DNA from: Polyangiaceae bacterium
GTDB taxonomy: Bacteria; Myxococcota_A; Polyangia; Polyangiales; Polyangiaceae
Direction: 5' to 3'
DNA length: 64,000 bases
Assembly: GCA_015075635.1 (NCBI GenBank)
Contig: JABTUA010000001.1
Span: 1,426,001-1,490,000 of the forward strand
This document shows positions 50,429 through 58,900 of this stretch, piece after piece. Under the pieces are notes generated by a model that saw nothing but the letters and a program-made list of their open reading frames with translations, did no database searches and was not told the origin of the DNA. Each line of letters begins with the position of its first letter. Positions within the stretch are counted from its first letter, which is position 1. Position numbers and translations under genes: made by a program.

Positions 50429-51921
50429 TGAGCGCCATGGAGAACCTCAAGATGCGCGTCGCTTGTTTTGCCGTAGCGGCTCTGATGCTGGGCGCGGTCG
50501 GTTGTGGCGGCGGGGGCGGAAGCGGCAAAGGCGCCCTGAGCCCGGACAAGGACAGCGGCAAGAAGGGTCTCGGCAACGTCGCCGTGTCCAAGGAAGCCGC
50601 CGCCGGCTTCGACCGGGCGCTCGACGCCTTCGCCGAGCGCGACAAGAAGGGCGACTGGGCGGAGTCGAGCTGCGCGGCGGTGGCCGAGCAGTTCATCGCC
50701 GCCAGCAAGGCCCAGCAGGCAGCGACCAACAAGCCGCTGCCGGAGGCGCTCTACAACGCCGGGCTCGCCTACCAGCGCTGCGACAAGGACGCCGAGGCGC
50801 GGGCCCAGTTCCAGGCGGCGGCCAGCGCCGACGCCGGCTTCCACCGCGCCAAGGCCCAGCTCGCGCTCTACGACTTCGAGAAGTCGAAGAACCTGGAGGG
50901 CACGATCTCGACGCTCGACCAGATCATCCGCGACGCGAAGTTCCAGAACGTCGAGGGTCTGGTCAGCCTCGCGGCCCTCCAGCTCGAGCGCAACGCGGAA
51001 ACGCCGGACCAGGACGGCAAGAACGACATGGAGCGCGCCAAGAAGAACCTGCAGCGCGCACTGGCCATCGACGACTCCTACATGGCCGCGTTCAACCAGC
51101 TGGCCATCTTCTACCTGGAGCAGGCGAAGGCGAAAGCGGACGCCGAATCGGCGAAGGGCGGGCGTAAGCGCCGCGGCCTGGTCGCCGCGAGCACCAAGGC
51201 CAAGGACGTCAACTCGCAGCAGCTCGACCTGGCAGCTCTCGTGGCCTCCCAGGGCGTGCGCAAGAACCCGAACTACGCGCCGCTCCACAACACCGCTGGC
51301 TTGATCCAGGTCGAGCTCAGGAACTTCAACGGCGCGGTGAAGAGCTTCGCCACAGCGCGCCGGCTCGATCCCAAGTTCTTCGAGGCGCACATGAACTACG
51401 CCGCGGTGAATCTGGGCTTCCGGGGCTTCGAGGAGGCCGAGAAGGCCTACCGCGACGCCATCAAGCTCAAGCCCAAGGAGTACGAGGCACACCTGGGCTT
51501 GGCCCTGGCCATCCGAGGCCAGATCAAGCTCGGAGACAACTCGGCGGTCCAGAAGGCCCAAGCGTCGCTGGACGAAGCCAAGAAGATCGACGGTAGCCGC
51601 GCCGAGACCTACTACAACGAGGCGATTCTGACTCAGGAGTACCGGACCAAGTCCGGGTCCGAGAAGGAAACCATCCCGATGTTCGAGAAGGCGGCTGCGA
51701 CCTACAAGCAGTTCATCGACAAGGCCGGCAGCGCGCCGGAGTTCGCGGACGCCGTGAAGCGCGCCAAAGAGCGCACCCAGGACATCGAGGACACGGTGAA
51801 GTTCATCAAGGAGGGCGAGGCGGCCAAGAACGCTCCGCCGCCGCCCGCTCCGCCGCCGGCTGCTCCCGAGGGCGGGGGAGCGGCTCCGCCGCCTGCTGCT
51901 GGGGGCGGCGCCAAAAAGTGA
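50428..51921 (+). CDS. gltE: GltE (AglT)-like TPR lipoprotein
   Basis: The 497-residue protein has a lipoprotein signal (AVAALMLGAVGC) and Gly-rich linker, then TPR repeats (ALYNAGLAYQRCDKDAEARAQ, AAFNQLAIFYLEQAKAKADA, APLHNTAGLIQVELRNFNGA, AHMNYAAVNLGFRGFEEAEK, EYEAHLGLALAIRG) and a Pro/Ala/Gly C-terminus. This fits AglT/GltE, an outer-membrane TPR lipoprotein required for adventurous gliding in Myxococcus. The start overlaps the gltD stop, so gltC-gltD-gltE form one coupled unit. Two short hairpins follow (51922-51968) without a T run. Confidence 0.8.
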   Translation: MSAMENLKMRVACFAVAALMLGAVGCGGGGGSGKGALSPDKDSGKKGLGNVAVSKEAAAGFDRALDAFAERDKKGDWAESSCAAVAEQFIAASKAQQAATNKPLPEALYNAGLAYQRCDKDAEARAQFQAAASADAGFHRAKAQLALYDFEKSKNLEGTISTLDQIIRDAKFQNVEGLVSLAALQLERNAETPDQDGKNDMERAKKNLQRALAIDDSYMAAFNQLAIFYLEQAKAKADAESAKGGRKRRGLVAASTKAKDVNSQQLDLAALVASQGVRKNPNYAPLHNTAGLIQVELRNFNGAVKSFATARRLDPKFFEAHMNYAAVNLGFRGFEEAEKAYRDAIKLKPKEYEAHLGLALAIRGQIKLGDNSAVQKAQASLDEAKKIDGSRAETYYNEAILTQEYRTKSGSEKETIPMFEKAAATYKQFIDKAGSAPEFADAVKRAKERTQDIEDTVKFIKEGEAAKNAPPPPAPPPAAPEGGGAAPPPAAGGGAKK

Positions 51922-52099
51922 GTGATCCCGTACGGGGATGGCGGCTCGCCGACCGGGACCTCCCGGTCGCGCGGGCCGCTGGCATTTTCTTCTCGGGTTC
52001 GAGCGACAATGGAACTTCGACGAAGGGGGGCTGTCTCTCTCCTTCGTGGTGCTCAATTGCGCCCAACTCCGGAAGACGCGGACGGCTCCCGCGAAGCCA

Positions 52100-52129
52100 T
52101 TGACGTATGCTCTTGGGCCGAAGTACAAT
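52100..52129 (+). promoter_or_regulatory. Sigma-70-like promoter for the small secreted protein and gltG
   Basis: TTGACG (52100-52105) and TACAAT (52124-52129) with an 18-nt spacer, giving a leader of about 36 nt to ATG 52172. The region is locally A/T-rich. Confidence 0.65.
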
Positions 52130-52171
52130 CACACTGTAATTGCGTCGGAATTTTTTGAGGAGACTAGAACC

Positions 52172-52450
52172 ATGGCTCGCTCTCTCCGGGTTGGTTTTGC
52201 AGCGGCTCTCGCAATCGCGGCCTTCGTCGTCGCTCCCTCGGCCTTCGCGCAAGGCAAGGCAGCGGCGAAGGAGAGCAAGGGTGGGGACGACGGATACGGT
52301 TATACGTTCGACGACGACCCGCTGAATGCTGGCGGATTCGGCCCGAACGATGCGACCATTCGCGTTCGTCCCCGCGCGGCTCGCACCACGCTGATCCGTC
52401 CGCGCACTTCTTTCGTGCCGGAAATGCTGAAGTCGGTCGAGAACATCTGA
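52172..52450 (+). CDS. Small secreted protein preceding gltG
   Basis: The 92-residue product has a clear signal peptide (VGFAAALAIAAFVVAPSAFA, cut before QGKA). The mature part of about 65 residues has an acidic Tyr/Gly patch (GGDDGYGYTFDDDPLNAG) and a basic C-terminus (ATIRVRPRAARTTLIRPR, then TSFVPEMLKSVENI). GAGGAG lies 9 nt before ATG 52172. It sits between gltE and gltG with its own promoter and is separated from gltG by 59 nt containing a GC hairpin. I do not recognise the family; its position suggests a periplasmic accessory of the gliding or a TonB-like complex. Confidence 0.75.
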   Translation: MARSLRVGFAAALAIAAFVVAPSAFAQGKAAAKESKGGDDGYGYTFDDDPLNAGGFGPNDATIRVRPRAARTTLIRPRTSFVPEMLKSVENI

Positions 52451-52463
52451 GGCTGGTCGCTGT

Positions 52464-52479
52464 CGGGCCGTAGGGCCCG
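52464..52479 (+). other. Short GC hairpin before gltG
   Basis: CGGGCC-GTAG-GGCCCG forms a perfect 6-bp stem with a 4-nt loop, 30 nt before the gltG ATG and without a T run. It may tune expression of gltG relative to the small gene upstream or stabilise its transcript. Confidence 0.35.
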
Positions 52480-52509
52480 GCCGTCCGGGACAACCAGGGA
52501 AGCAGAAGC

Positions 52510-54576
52510 ATGGCAAAGGCTGTACTCACGTTCGCGCTCTACCAGGGTGATGCGCTGCAACGTCGCGAGACCATCGCGCAGGACATCGTCAAGGTAGGAA
52601 AAGATCCGAAGAGTCACCTGCGGGTCGACGACGAGCTCGCGTCGCGCATGCACGCCGTGATCGAGGTCGGCAGCCCCGACGACATCACGCTCATCGACCT
52701 GGGCAACGAGCCCGGGACGATGGTGAACGGTGCGCGCGTGAACAAGTGCAAGCTCCACGTGGGCGACCAGGTCCAGGTGGGCGGCACCAAGATCGTGCTC
52801 GAGCGCGCCGAAGCGGCGGGTGCGGAAGTTCAGGCTGCGCCGGCTCCGGTCATGGCCGCTGCGGCGCCTACCCCTCCGCCCGCTCCGCCTGCGGCTGCGT
52901 TCGGCGGCGCGAACCCGTTCGGCGGCTCGAACCCCTTCGCGGCAGCGGCCGCGTCCAGCCCGTTCGCCGTGGGCACGGCCAGCCCGTTCGACGTGGGCGC
53001 TTCGGCGCTCAACCCGTTCGCGGCCGGTGCTCAGCAGCAGGCGCGCGTCGATGCGCTGCGCGTCCCCGACGACGCACCGCCCGGAACCTACACCTACACG
53101 CTGATCAAGAGCGGACCGGACGTGCCGGCGGAAGAGGTCGAGGTTCCGCACCTCGCGTCCGTCGAAGTGATGGTGATGTGGGGCACGAACGTGCTGCACG
53201 TCTCGCACTTGACGCCGCCACGGACGTTCTACGTCGGCGAGGAGCAGACCAAGAACTTCGGCTGCGACTTCTACATCCCGGCCGAGAAGCTCGGCACGAC
53301 GCGCATGCCGGTCGTGGTCGGTGATCGCGCCTCGCTCGCGGTGATCATCCCGCCGGGCGCGAAGGGTCACATCGAGATCCCAGGGCAGCCCCGCATGACC
53401 TTGGACGAGGCGCGCACGAAAGCGCAGCCGAGCGCCGAGGTGAGCGGTGGTCACCAGTTCCCGCTGCCTGGCGGCGCACGCGCGCGCATCGAGCTCGACC
53501 AGTTCGTGTTCCAGGTGGCGGCTGTCAACGCCGGCAAGCCCATCAAGCACGGCGTCGGCGCGGGCGTGGACTGGACGGTGTTCGTCTACTTCGCGCTGTC
53601 GTTCCTGGCGCACGCCGGCCTCATCGCGGCCATGGCGTTCTTCGTCCCGCCGCTCGGCCTGACGGACGACGAAGGCATCGACAAGGATCAGCTCTATCTC
53701 ATCCAGCAGTACCTGAAGAGCGCTGCCGAGCGTGAGATGGAGGAGAAGGAGACCGAGCAGGTCACCGAGGACAAGGCCGACAACAAGGAAGGCGGGACCG
53801 GCACCCGAGCCAAGGGCGAAGAAGGCTCGATGGGTAACCCGACCTCGAAGGCCACCAACAAGCGCTACGCAGTGCAGGGCCCGAAGGACAACCCGGACCC
53901 GCACATCGCGCGCCAGGCCGCGCTGCGCGAGGCGACGGAGTTCGGCATGATCGGCCTCCTGAACACCGGCGCCGCGGGCGACCCGAACGCTCCGACGGCC
54001 CCCTGGGGTCGCGACACCTCGCTCGGTCAAGACGACATGTCGGCCCGCGGCAACATGTGGGGCGACGAAATCGGTGACGCCTTCGGCGCCGGCGGTCTGG
54101 GTCTCTCCGGCATCGGCGAGGGCGGCGGCGGTCGCGGCGAGGGCATCGGCCTCGGCTCCATCGGTACCCTCGGTCACGGCGCCGGCACCGGCACCGGCCA
54201 GGGCTTCGGCTCGGGGCACGGCCGCCTGGGTGGCTCCCACGCGACGCGCGCGCCGAAGGTCCGCATGGGCGCGACGACCGTCAGCGGCCGTCTGCCGCCC
54301 GAGGTCATCCAGCGCATCGTCCGGCAGAACTACGGTCGCTTCCGTATGTGTTACGAGCAGGGCCTGTCTCGGAACCCGAACCTCGAAGGGCGCGTGTCGG
54401 TGCGCTTCGTGATCGGCCGCGACGGCTCCGTGTCGAACGTGTCGAACGGTGGCTCGGACATCCCGGATAGCGGCGTCGTGGGCTGCGTGGTCAGCGCGTA
54501 CTACGGCCTCTCCTTCCCGCAGCCGGAAGGCGGCATCGTGACCGTGGTCTACCCGATCATGTTCAGCCCGGGCTGA
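52510..54576 (+). CDS. gltG: GltG-like FHA and TonB-type transenvelope protein
   Basis: The 688-residue protein has an N-terminal FHA domain (about residues 20-100: VKVGKDPKSHLRVDDELASR, MHAVIEVG, GTMVNGARVNKCKLHVGDQV) and a Pro/Ala/Phe linker with NPFGGSNPFAA repeats. A beta-rich middle domain (180-340) follows, then one membrane helix (WTVFVYFALSFLAHAGLIAA, about 354-373) and a long Gly/Glu-rich periplasmic stretch. The C-terminus is of the TonB/AgmX-PglI type (PPEVIQRIVRQNYGRFRMCY, then VRFVIGRDGSVSNVSNGG). GltG in Myxococcus has this cytoplasmic FHA plus TonB-like layout and may link phosphorylation signals to the envelope machine. A strong terminator follows. Confidence 0.85.
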   Translation: MAKAVLTFALYQGDALQRRETIAQDIVKVGKDPKSHLRVDDELASRMHAVIEVGSPDDITLIDLGNEPGTMVNGARVNKCKLHVGDQVQVGGTKIVLERAEAAGAEVQAAPAPVMAAAAPTPPPAPPAAAFGGANPFGGSNPFAAAAASSPFAVGTASPFDVGASALNPFAAGAQQQARVDALRVPDDAPPGTYTYTLIKSGPDVPAEEVEVPHLASVEVMVMWGTNVLHVSHLTPPRTFYVGEEQTKNFGCDFYIPAEKLGTTRMPVVVGDRASLAVIIPPGAKGHIEIPGQPRMTLDEARTKAQPSAEVSGGHQFPLPGGARARIELDQFVFQVAAVNAGKPIKHGVGAGVDWTVFVYFALSFLAHAGLIAAMAFFVPPLGLTDDEGIDKDQLYLIQQYLKSAAEREMEEKETEQVTEDKADNKEGGTGTRAKGEEGSMGNPTSKATNKRYAVQGPKDNPDPHIARQAALREATEFGMIGLLNTGAAGDPNAPTAPWGRDTSLGQDDMSARGNMWGDEIGDAFGAGGLGLSGIGEGGGGRGEGIGLGSIGTLGHGAGTGTGQGFGSGHGRLGGSHATRAPKVRMGATTVSGRLPPEVIQRIVRQNYGRFRMCYEQGLSRNPNLEGRVSVRFVIGRDGSVSNVSNGGSDIPDSGVVGCVVSAYYGLSFPQPEGGIVTVVYPIMFSPG

Positions 54577-54597
54577 GCGCCTCACGGCCGGCTCGAG

Positions 54598-54641
54598 AGC
54601 GAGGCGCGCCCCCTCCACGGGTGGCGCGCTTCGCTTTTTTT
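54598..54641 (+). terminator. Intrinsic terminator after gltG
   Basis: A stem of about 13 bp, AGCGAGGCGCGCC paired with GGCGCGCTTCGCT (including G-T pairs), with a loop of about 12 nt, is followed by TTTTTTT. It begins 22 nt after the gltG stop. Confidence 0.85.
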
Positions 54642-54774
54642 GTCGGTCGCTGCCTGCCCGCGCTGCCCCGCGACCACCAAGTGGGTCGACTCGACCGCTC
54701 CGGGCCCAGTGTCGGGGACGGCTCGACTCCACAAAACCTGAAGGAATCTCGCCGAGATCCTGCCACGAACCGCC

Positions 54775-54804
54775 TTTACTTCGATCCTCCCGTCTGCCTA
54801 TGCT
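54775..54804 (+). promoter_or_regulatory. Possible promoter before the TPR lipoprotein
   Basis: TTTACT (54775-54780) and TATGCT (54799-54804) with an 18-nt spacer, about 97 nt before ATG 54901. The -35 is weak, but the spacing matches the other promoters in this locus. Apart from this and the gltG terminator the 54577-54900 gap shows nothing. Confidence 0.4.
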
Positions 54805-54900
54805 CGTGCACCGCTTTTTGGCGGTTGCCTCAGGCGTTGGGGCAGGGGCTCGCTCCCGCGGAGCGGGTCCTTGGCTCGGGCTATCGACAGGGTGAGCACG

Positions 54901-55821
54901 ATGAAACTGGCAAGTGTTTCGAAGGTTACCTTCATCGCCGGGGTGATTCTGGCGGCGTCCGCATGCAGCCGCGATCACATCGAGGCCATCAACCTCGCCA
55001 ACGAGGGGGATCAGGCCATCAAGGTCAACACCGAGGGTGCGATTCAGAAGTACGAACAGGCGATCCAGCTCGATCCGACCAACCACCGGATCATGTGGAA
55101 GCTCTCGAAGGCCTACGAGAAGAAAGAAGACTGGGACAAGATGGCCTCGACGCTGTCCCGGGCCGCGCAGGTCGCGCCGAGCTTCGCCAACTACTACTAC
55201 AAGCGCGGCTACGCGCTGGTGAAGATGGCCGAGGCGGGCAACCCCGACAAGTACGAGGAGGCCAAGGAGCCCCTCAAGAAGTGCATCGAGAAAGACCCGG
55301 CGATGGCCGAGTGTTACCACTTCCTCGGCGAGGCCAGCCTGTGGACCAACGACGAGCAGGGAGCGCTCGACAACTACACCAAGGCCATCGAGCACGACTC
55401 GATGACGCCCTACTTCTACCCGCCGCTGGCGGAGCTCTACATCACCATGCGCTTCTACAACGAGGCCGAGGGTGTCTTGAAAGAAGGCACGCGAATCATT
55501 CCGCCGGGTGAGAAGAACAACAATCACCTGTACGGAATGTACGTGCTCCGCTTCCAGGTCGCGCAGGCGTCCGGCGACAAGGCGGGCATGGTCGCGGCGA
55601 TGGAGAAGGCGGAGGAGGTCGCCGGGGACTCGCACCCCGAGATTTCGTTCAACCTCGGCAGCACCTACGCGGTGATGGACCCGCCCCAGAAGGAGAAGGC
55701 GGTCCGACTCCTGTCGTCGTTCGTCAAGCGTGCCTGCCGCAGCGCACAGGCGTCGAAGTACAAGGAACAATGCGAGACCAGCAACACGCTCATCCAGAAA
55801 CTGGGCGGAAAGGTCAACTGA
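54901..55821 (+). CDS. TPR lipoprotein of the gliding locus
   Basis: The 306-residue protein has a lipoprotein signal (FIAGVILAASAC, lipid Cys about residue 20) and TPR repeats (AIQKYEQAIQLDPTNHRIM, WKLSKAYEKKEDWDKMASTL, YYYKRGYALVKMAEAGNPD, CYHFLGEASLWTNDEQGALD, FYPPLAELYITMRFYNEAEG). Such lipoproteins act as protein-protein scaffolds at the membrane. ATG 54901 is preferred to GTG 54892. It precedes the giant TPR gene by 154 nt on the same strand and has no strong terminator after it, so the two may be co-transcribed. No specific Glt name could be assigned with confidence. Confidence 0.75.
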   Translation: MKLASVSKVTFIAGVILAASACSRDHIEAINLANEGDQAIKVNTEGAIQKYEQAIQLDPTNHRIMWKLSKAYEKKEDWDKMASTLSRAAQVAPSFANYYYKRGYALVKMAEAGNPDKYEEAKEPLKKCIEKDPAMAECYHFLGEASLWTNDEQGALDNYTKAIEHDSMTPYFYPPLAELYITMRFYNEAEGVLKEGTRIIPPGEKNNNHLYGMYVLRFQVAQASGDKAGMVAAMEKAEEVAGDSHPEISFNLGSTYAVMDPPQKEKAVRLLSSFVKRACRSAQASKYKEQCETSNTLIQKLGGKVN

Positions 55822-55975
55822 CCTTGCGGTGTTCTCCCCGCCAAGACGAGCAAGCCGAGCTCGCCCGGCCGGGTGCGAGGGTGTTTGATTTCGATGTGTC
55901 GATGAAGTCCGTCGCAGACCGGTGCTCCCGGCCCGGGAGCCCGGCAGCGAGCGCGCGTCATTTGTCCGAGGAAGC

Positions 55976-58900
55976 ATGGATCTAGAGCAGCGTCTGAACA
56001 ACCTCGAGCGTCACCATGATTGGGCCGGCCTCGCCGAAGCGCTCGAGCAAGCGATCGCGAGCGCTCAGGACCCGGCCGCCAAGGCGGAGCTGCACCTCCG
56101 CTTGGGGCGCTTGCTGCACGCGCAGTTCCTTCAGAGCGTCAAGGCGCTGAAGCATTTCCAGGATGCCTTCAAGCTGAATCCCGCGCTGGGCGAAGCGCTG
56201 GCCGAAGCCCGGCGCATCTACTGGGAGCTCGGCAAGCTCAACATGGTGCAGAAGCTCTTGGAGCTTCAGCTCAAGAACTCGGACGAGGCTCAGGCTCCGG
56301 CGCTGTACCGCGAGCTCGGAGACGTGTTCTGCGATCTGGGCGACTACGAGCGTGCCGCGGACGCCTACGCGCGTGCGATGAACGACGGGCAGTCCGGCGA
56401 CGTCGGCCAATTGCTCGACGACGTGATGGTCGGCACCGAGGACTGGCAGGAGCGCATCGGCATCGTGCTCCGCTCCGCGCACGAGACGGACACTGCGTCC
56501 GGCAAGGCCGAAGCGCTGCTCCGCGCTGCGCGCATCGCGCGCCGTTACGCGCCGGACGAGGTCGAGGGCATCCTCGGACGCGCATACTCGTCCGATCCGG
56601 GCAGCGTGGTCGTGTCCGCCCTGTACGAAGGGCTCTTGGTCGAGGCGAGCCGCGCGGAAGCGGTGATCGCGATGCAGCGCCAGGTGCTCGAGCAAGTGTC
56701 CGACTCGAAGAGCCGCGCCGATCTCGCGTTCCGCTTCGGCGTCCGTTGGGCGCTCCGGCATCAGAACCTCGAAGCTGCGGCGCCGCTGCTCGACGAGGCG
56801 CTAAGCCTCGACCCGACGCACGAGGCCGCGTTCGCGTTCTATCGGGACCTGCATGGGACCCGCGAAGGCCAGTGGGCGGACGTGGCCGCGAAGGCCGACG
56901 AGCTGTCCCAGAAGGTCGGCGCGTCCCGCGACGGCGCTTACCTCTTGGCGCAGGCGGGGCTCGTGCTCTGGCGCGAGCTCGGTGATCTGATCCGCGCCCG
57001 CAGCTTCTTCGATCGGCTGGCGGCCGTGGATCCGGAACACCCTGCGCTCACCGCATTCGAAGCGCAAATCGGGGAGAAGCTCGGCGGCGCACCCGCTGCC
57101 GCGGCGGCTGCCGAACTCGAGCCGAGCCCGGCAGCGCCACCGGCGGACGAGCCGGCGCCGAGCCCTGCTCCCGCCCCGGTGGCGGAGCGCGCTCCGGCGT
57201 CCGCGGCTCCCGCGGCTGCCGCCCCGAGCGGCGGCGGTGGTGACCCCGCCAAGATCGCTCAGCTCCGCGCGCAGCTCGACGAGCAGGAGGCGCAGAAGAA
57301 GTTCCACGAGTACGTGAAGACGTTGGTCGCGCTGGGCGACGAGGTCGAGGACCCAGCTGAGCGGGTCGAGCTGTACCTGCGTGCCGCCGATCTCTACGTG
57401 AACAAGTTCGTCAACCAGGCCGAAGCCGTGCGTACGTACGAGAAGGTGCTGGAGGTCGAGCCCGCGAACCCCGCGGCCATCGACTACCTGCGCCAGATGT
57501 ACGAGAAGCGGCGCGACTGGGAGAAGCTGATCCAGCTCAAGACGAACGAGGCCAATCAATACGAGCAAGGGCCGGTACGCAGCGCCGCGTACAAGGAGAT
57601 CGCTCAGCTCGCGACCGAGCGGGTGAAGAAGCCGGAGGTCTGCATCGACCTCTGGGCCGTCGTGCTCGAGAACGACCCGGAGGACGCCGACGCCATCGAC
57701 GCCTTGGCGCAGCTCTACGAGCGTGCTCGTGACTACGAGAAGCTGGCGGACGTGCTCGAGAAGCAAGTCCAGATCACCTACGACACCACGGCGAAGATCG
57801 CCGTTCTCAACAAGTTGGGGCAGGTCGCCGGCGATCGGCTCAAGGACGACGCTCGCGCGGTCGAGGCGTACCGGCAGCTCCTGACCATCCAGCCCGACGA
57901 CCGGCGCGCTCAAGAGCAGCTGAAGAAGCGCTACGTCACTCTCGGTCGCTGGGACGACCTCGAGGTGTTCTACGCCGACACGGGCAAGTGGGACGAGTTC
58001 ATCCGCGTGCTCGAGAGCAACGAGGCCAAGGCCGAGACGAACGAGCAGCGCATCGGCATGCTGCTGAAGATCGCCGAGCTGTGGATGACCCAGAAGGGCA
58101 AGCCCGATCGCTCGGCGAAGGCCTACGAGAAGGTGCTCAGCATCGAGCCGACGCACCTGCAGGCGGCCGAACGCCTGATCCCGGTCTACACCCAGGCCAA
58201 CAACCCCAAGGGGCTCTCGAGCGCCATCGAGGTGAAGCTGGGCCACGTCGAGGAGCCCGAGGAGCGCCTCGCGCTGCTGCGCGAGGTCGCGGCGTTGTAC
58301 GAGACCCGGATCAACGACAAGGCGAAGGCCTTCGAGCGCTTCCTGTCCGCGTTCGAGATCGCACCGAACGACGAGCAGAGCCAGGCCGACGTCGAGCGCG
58401 CCGCGCACCAGACGGGACGCTGGGACGACGTCGTCGCCGCGTACCGCGCCGCGGAGCAGCGCGCGGACGGCGAAGGCGACTCTGCCTCGGGCAACGCGCT
58501 CCGACTCCGCCTCGGGCGCATCCTGGTGGACGAGGTCGGTCGCATCGACGACGCGCTCGCGGAGTACCGCGCGGTCTACGAGGCTGAGCCCGAAAACGCC
58601 GTGGCTCTGGAGGCCCTCGAGAAGCTCTATCGCCAGACCGAGCGCTGGAAGGACCTGCTCGAGGTCTACGCCAAGAAGCGCGAGCTGGCCTACGACACGG
58701 AGACCCGCAAGCCGATCTTGTACGAGATCGCTCGCTTGCACGAGGGGCAGCTCGGCGATCCCGTCTCCGCCATCAGTACCTATCAAGCCGTGCTGGAGGA
58801 CGACCCGGCGGACGGCGTGGCGCTCGAGGCGCTGGATCGGCTCTACCGCGAGACCCAGTCCTGGGAGGCCTACGCCGACGTGCTGCGCCGACGCATCGAC

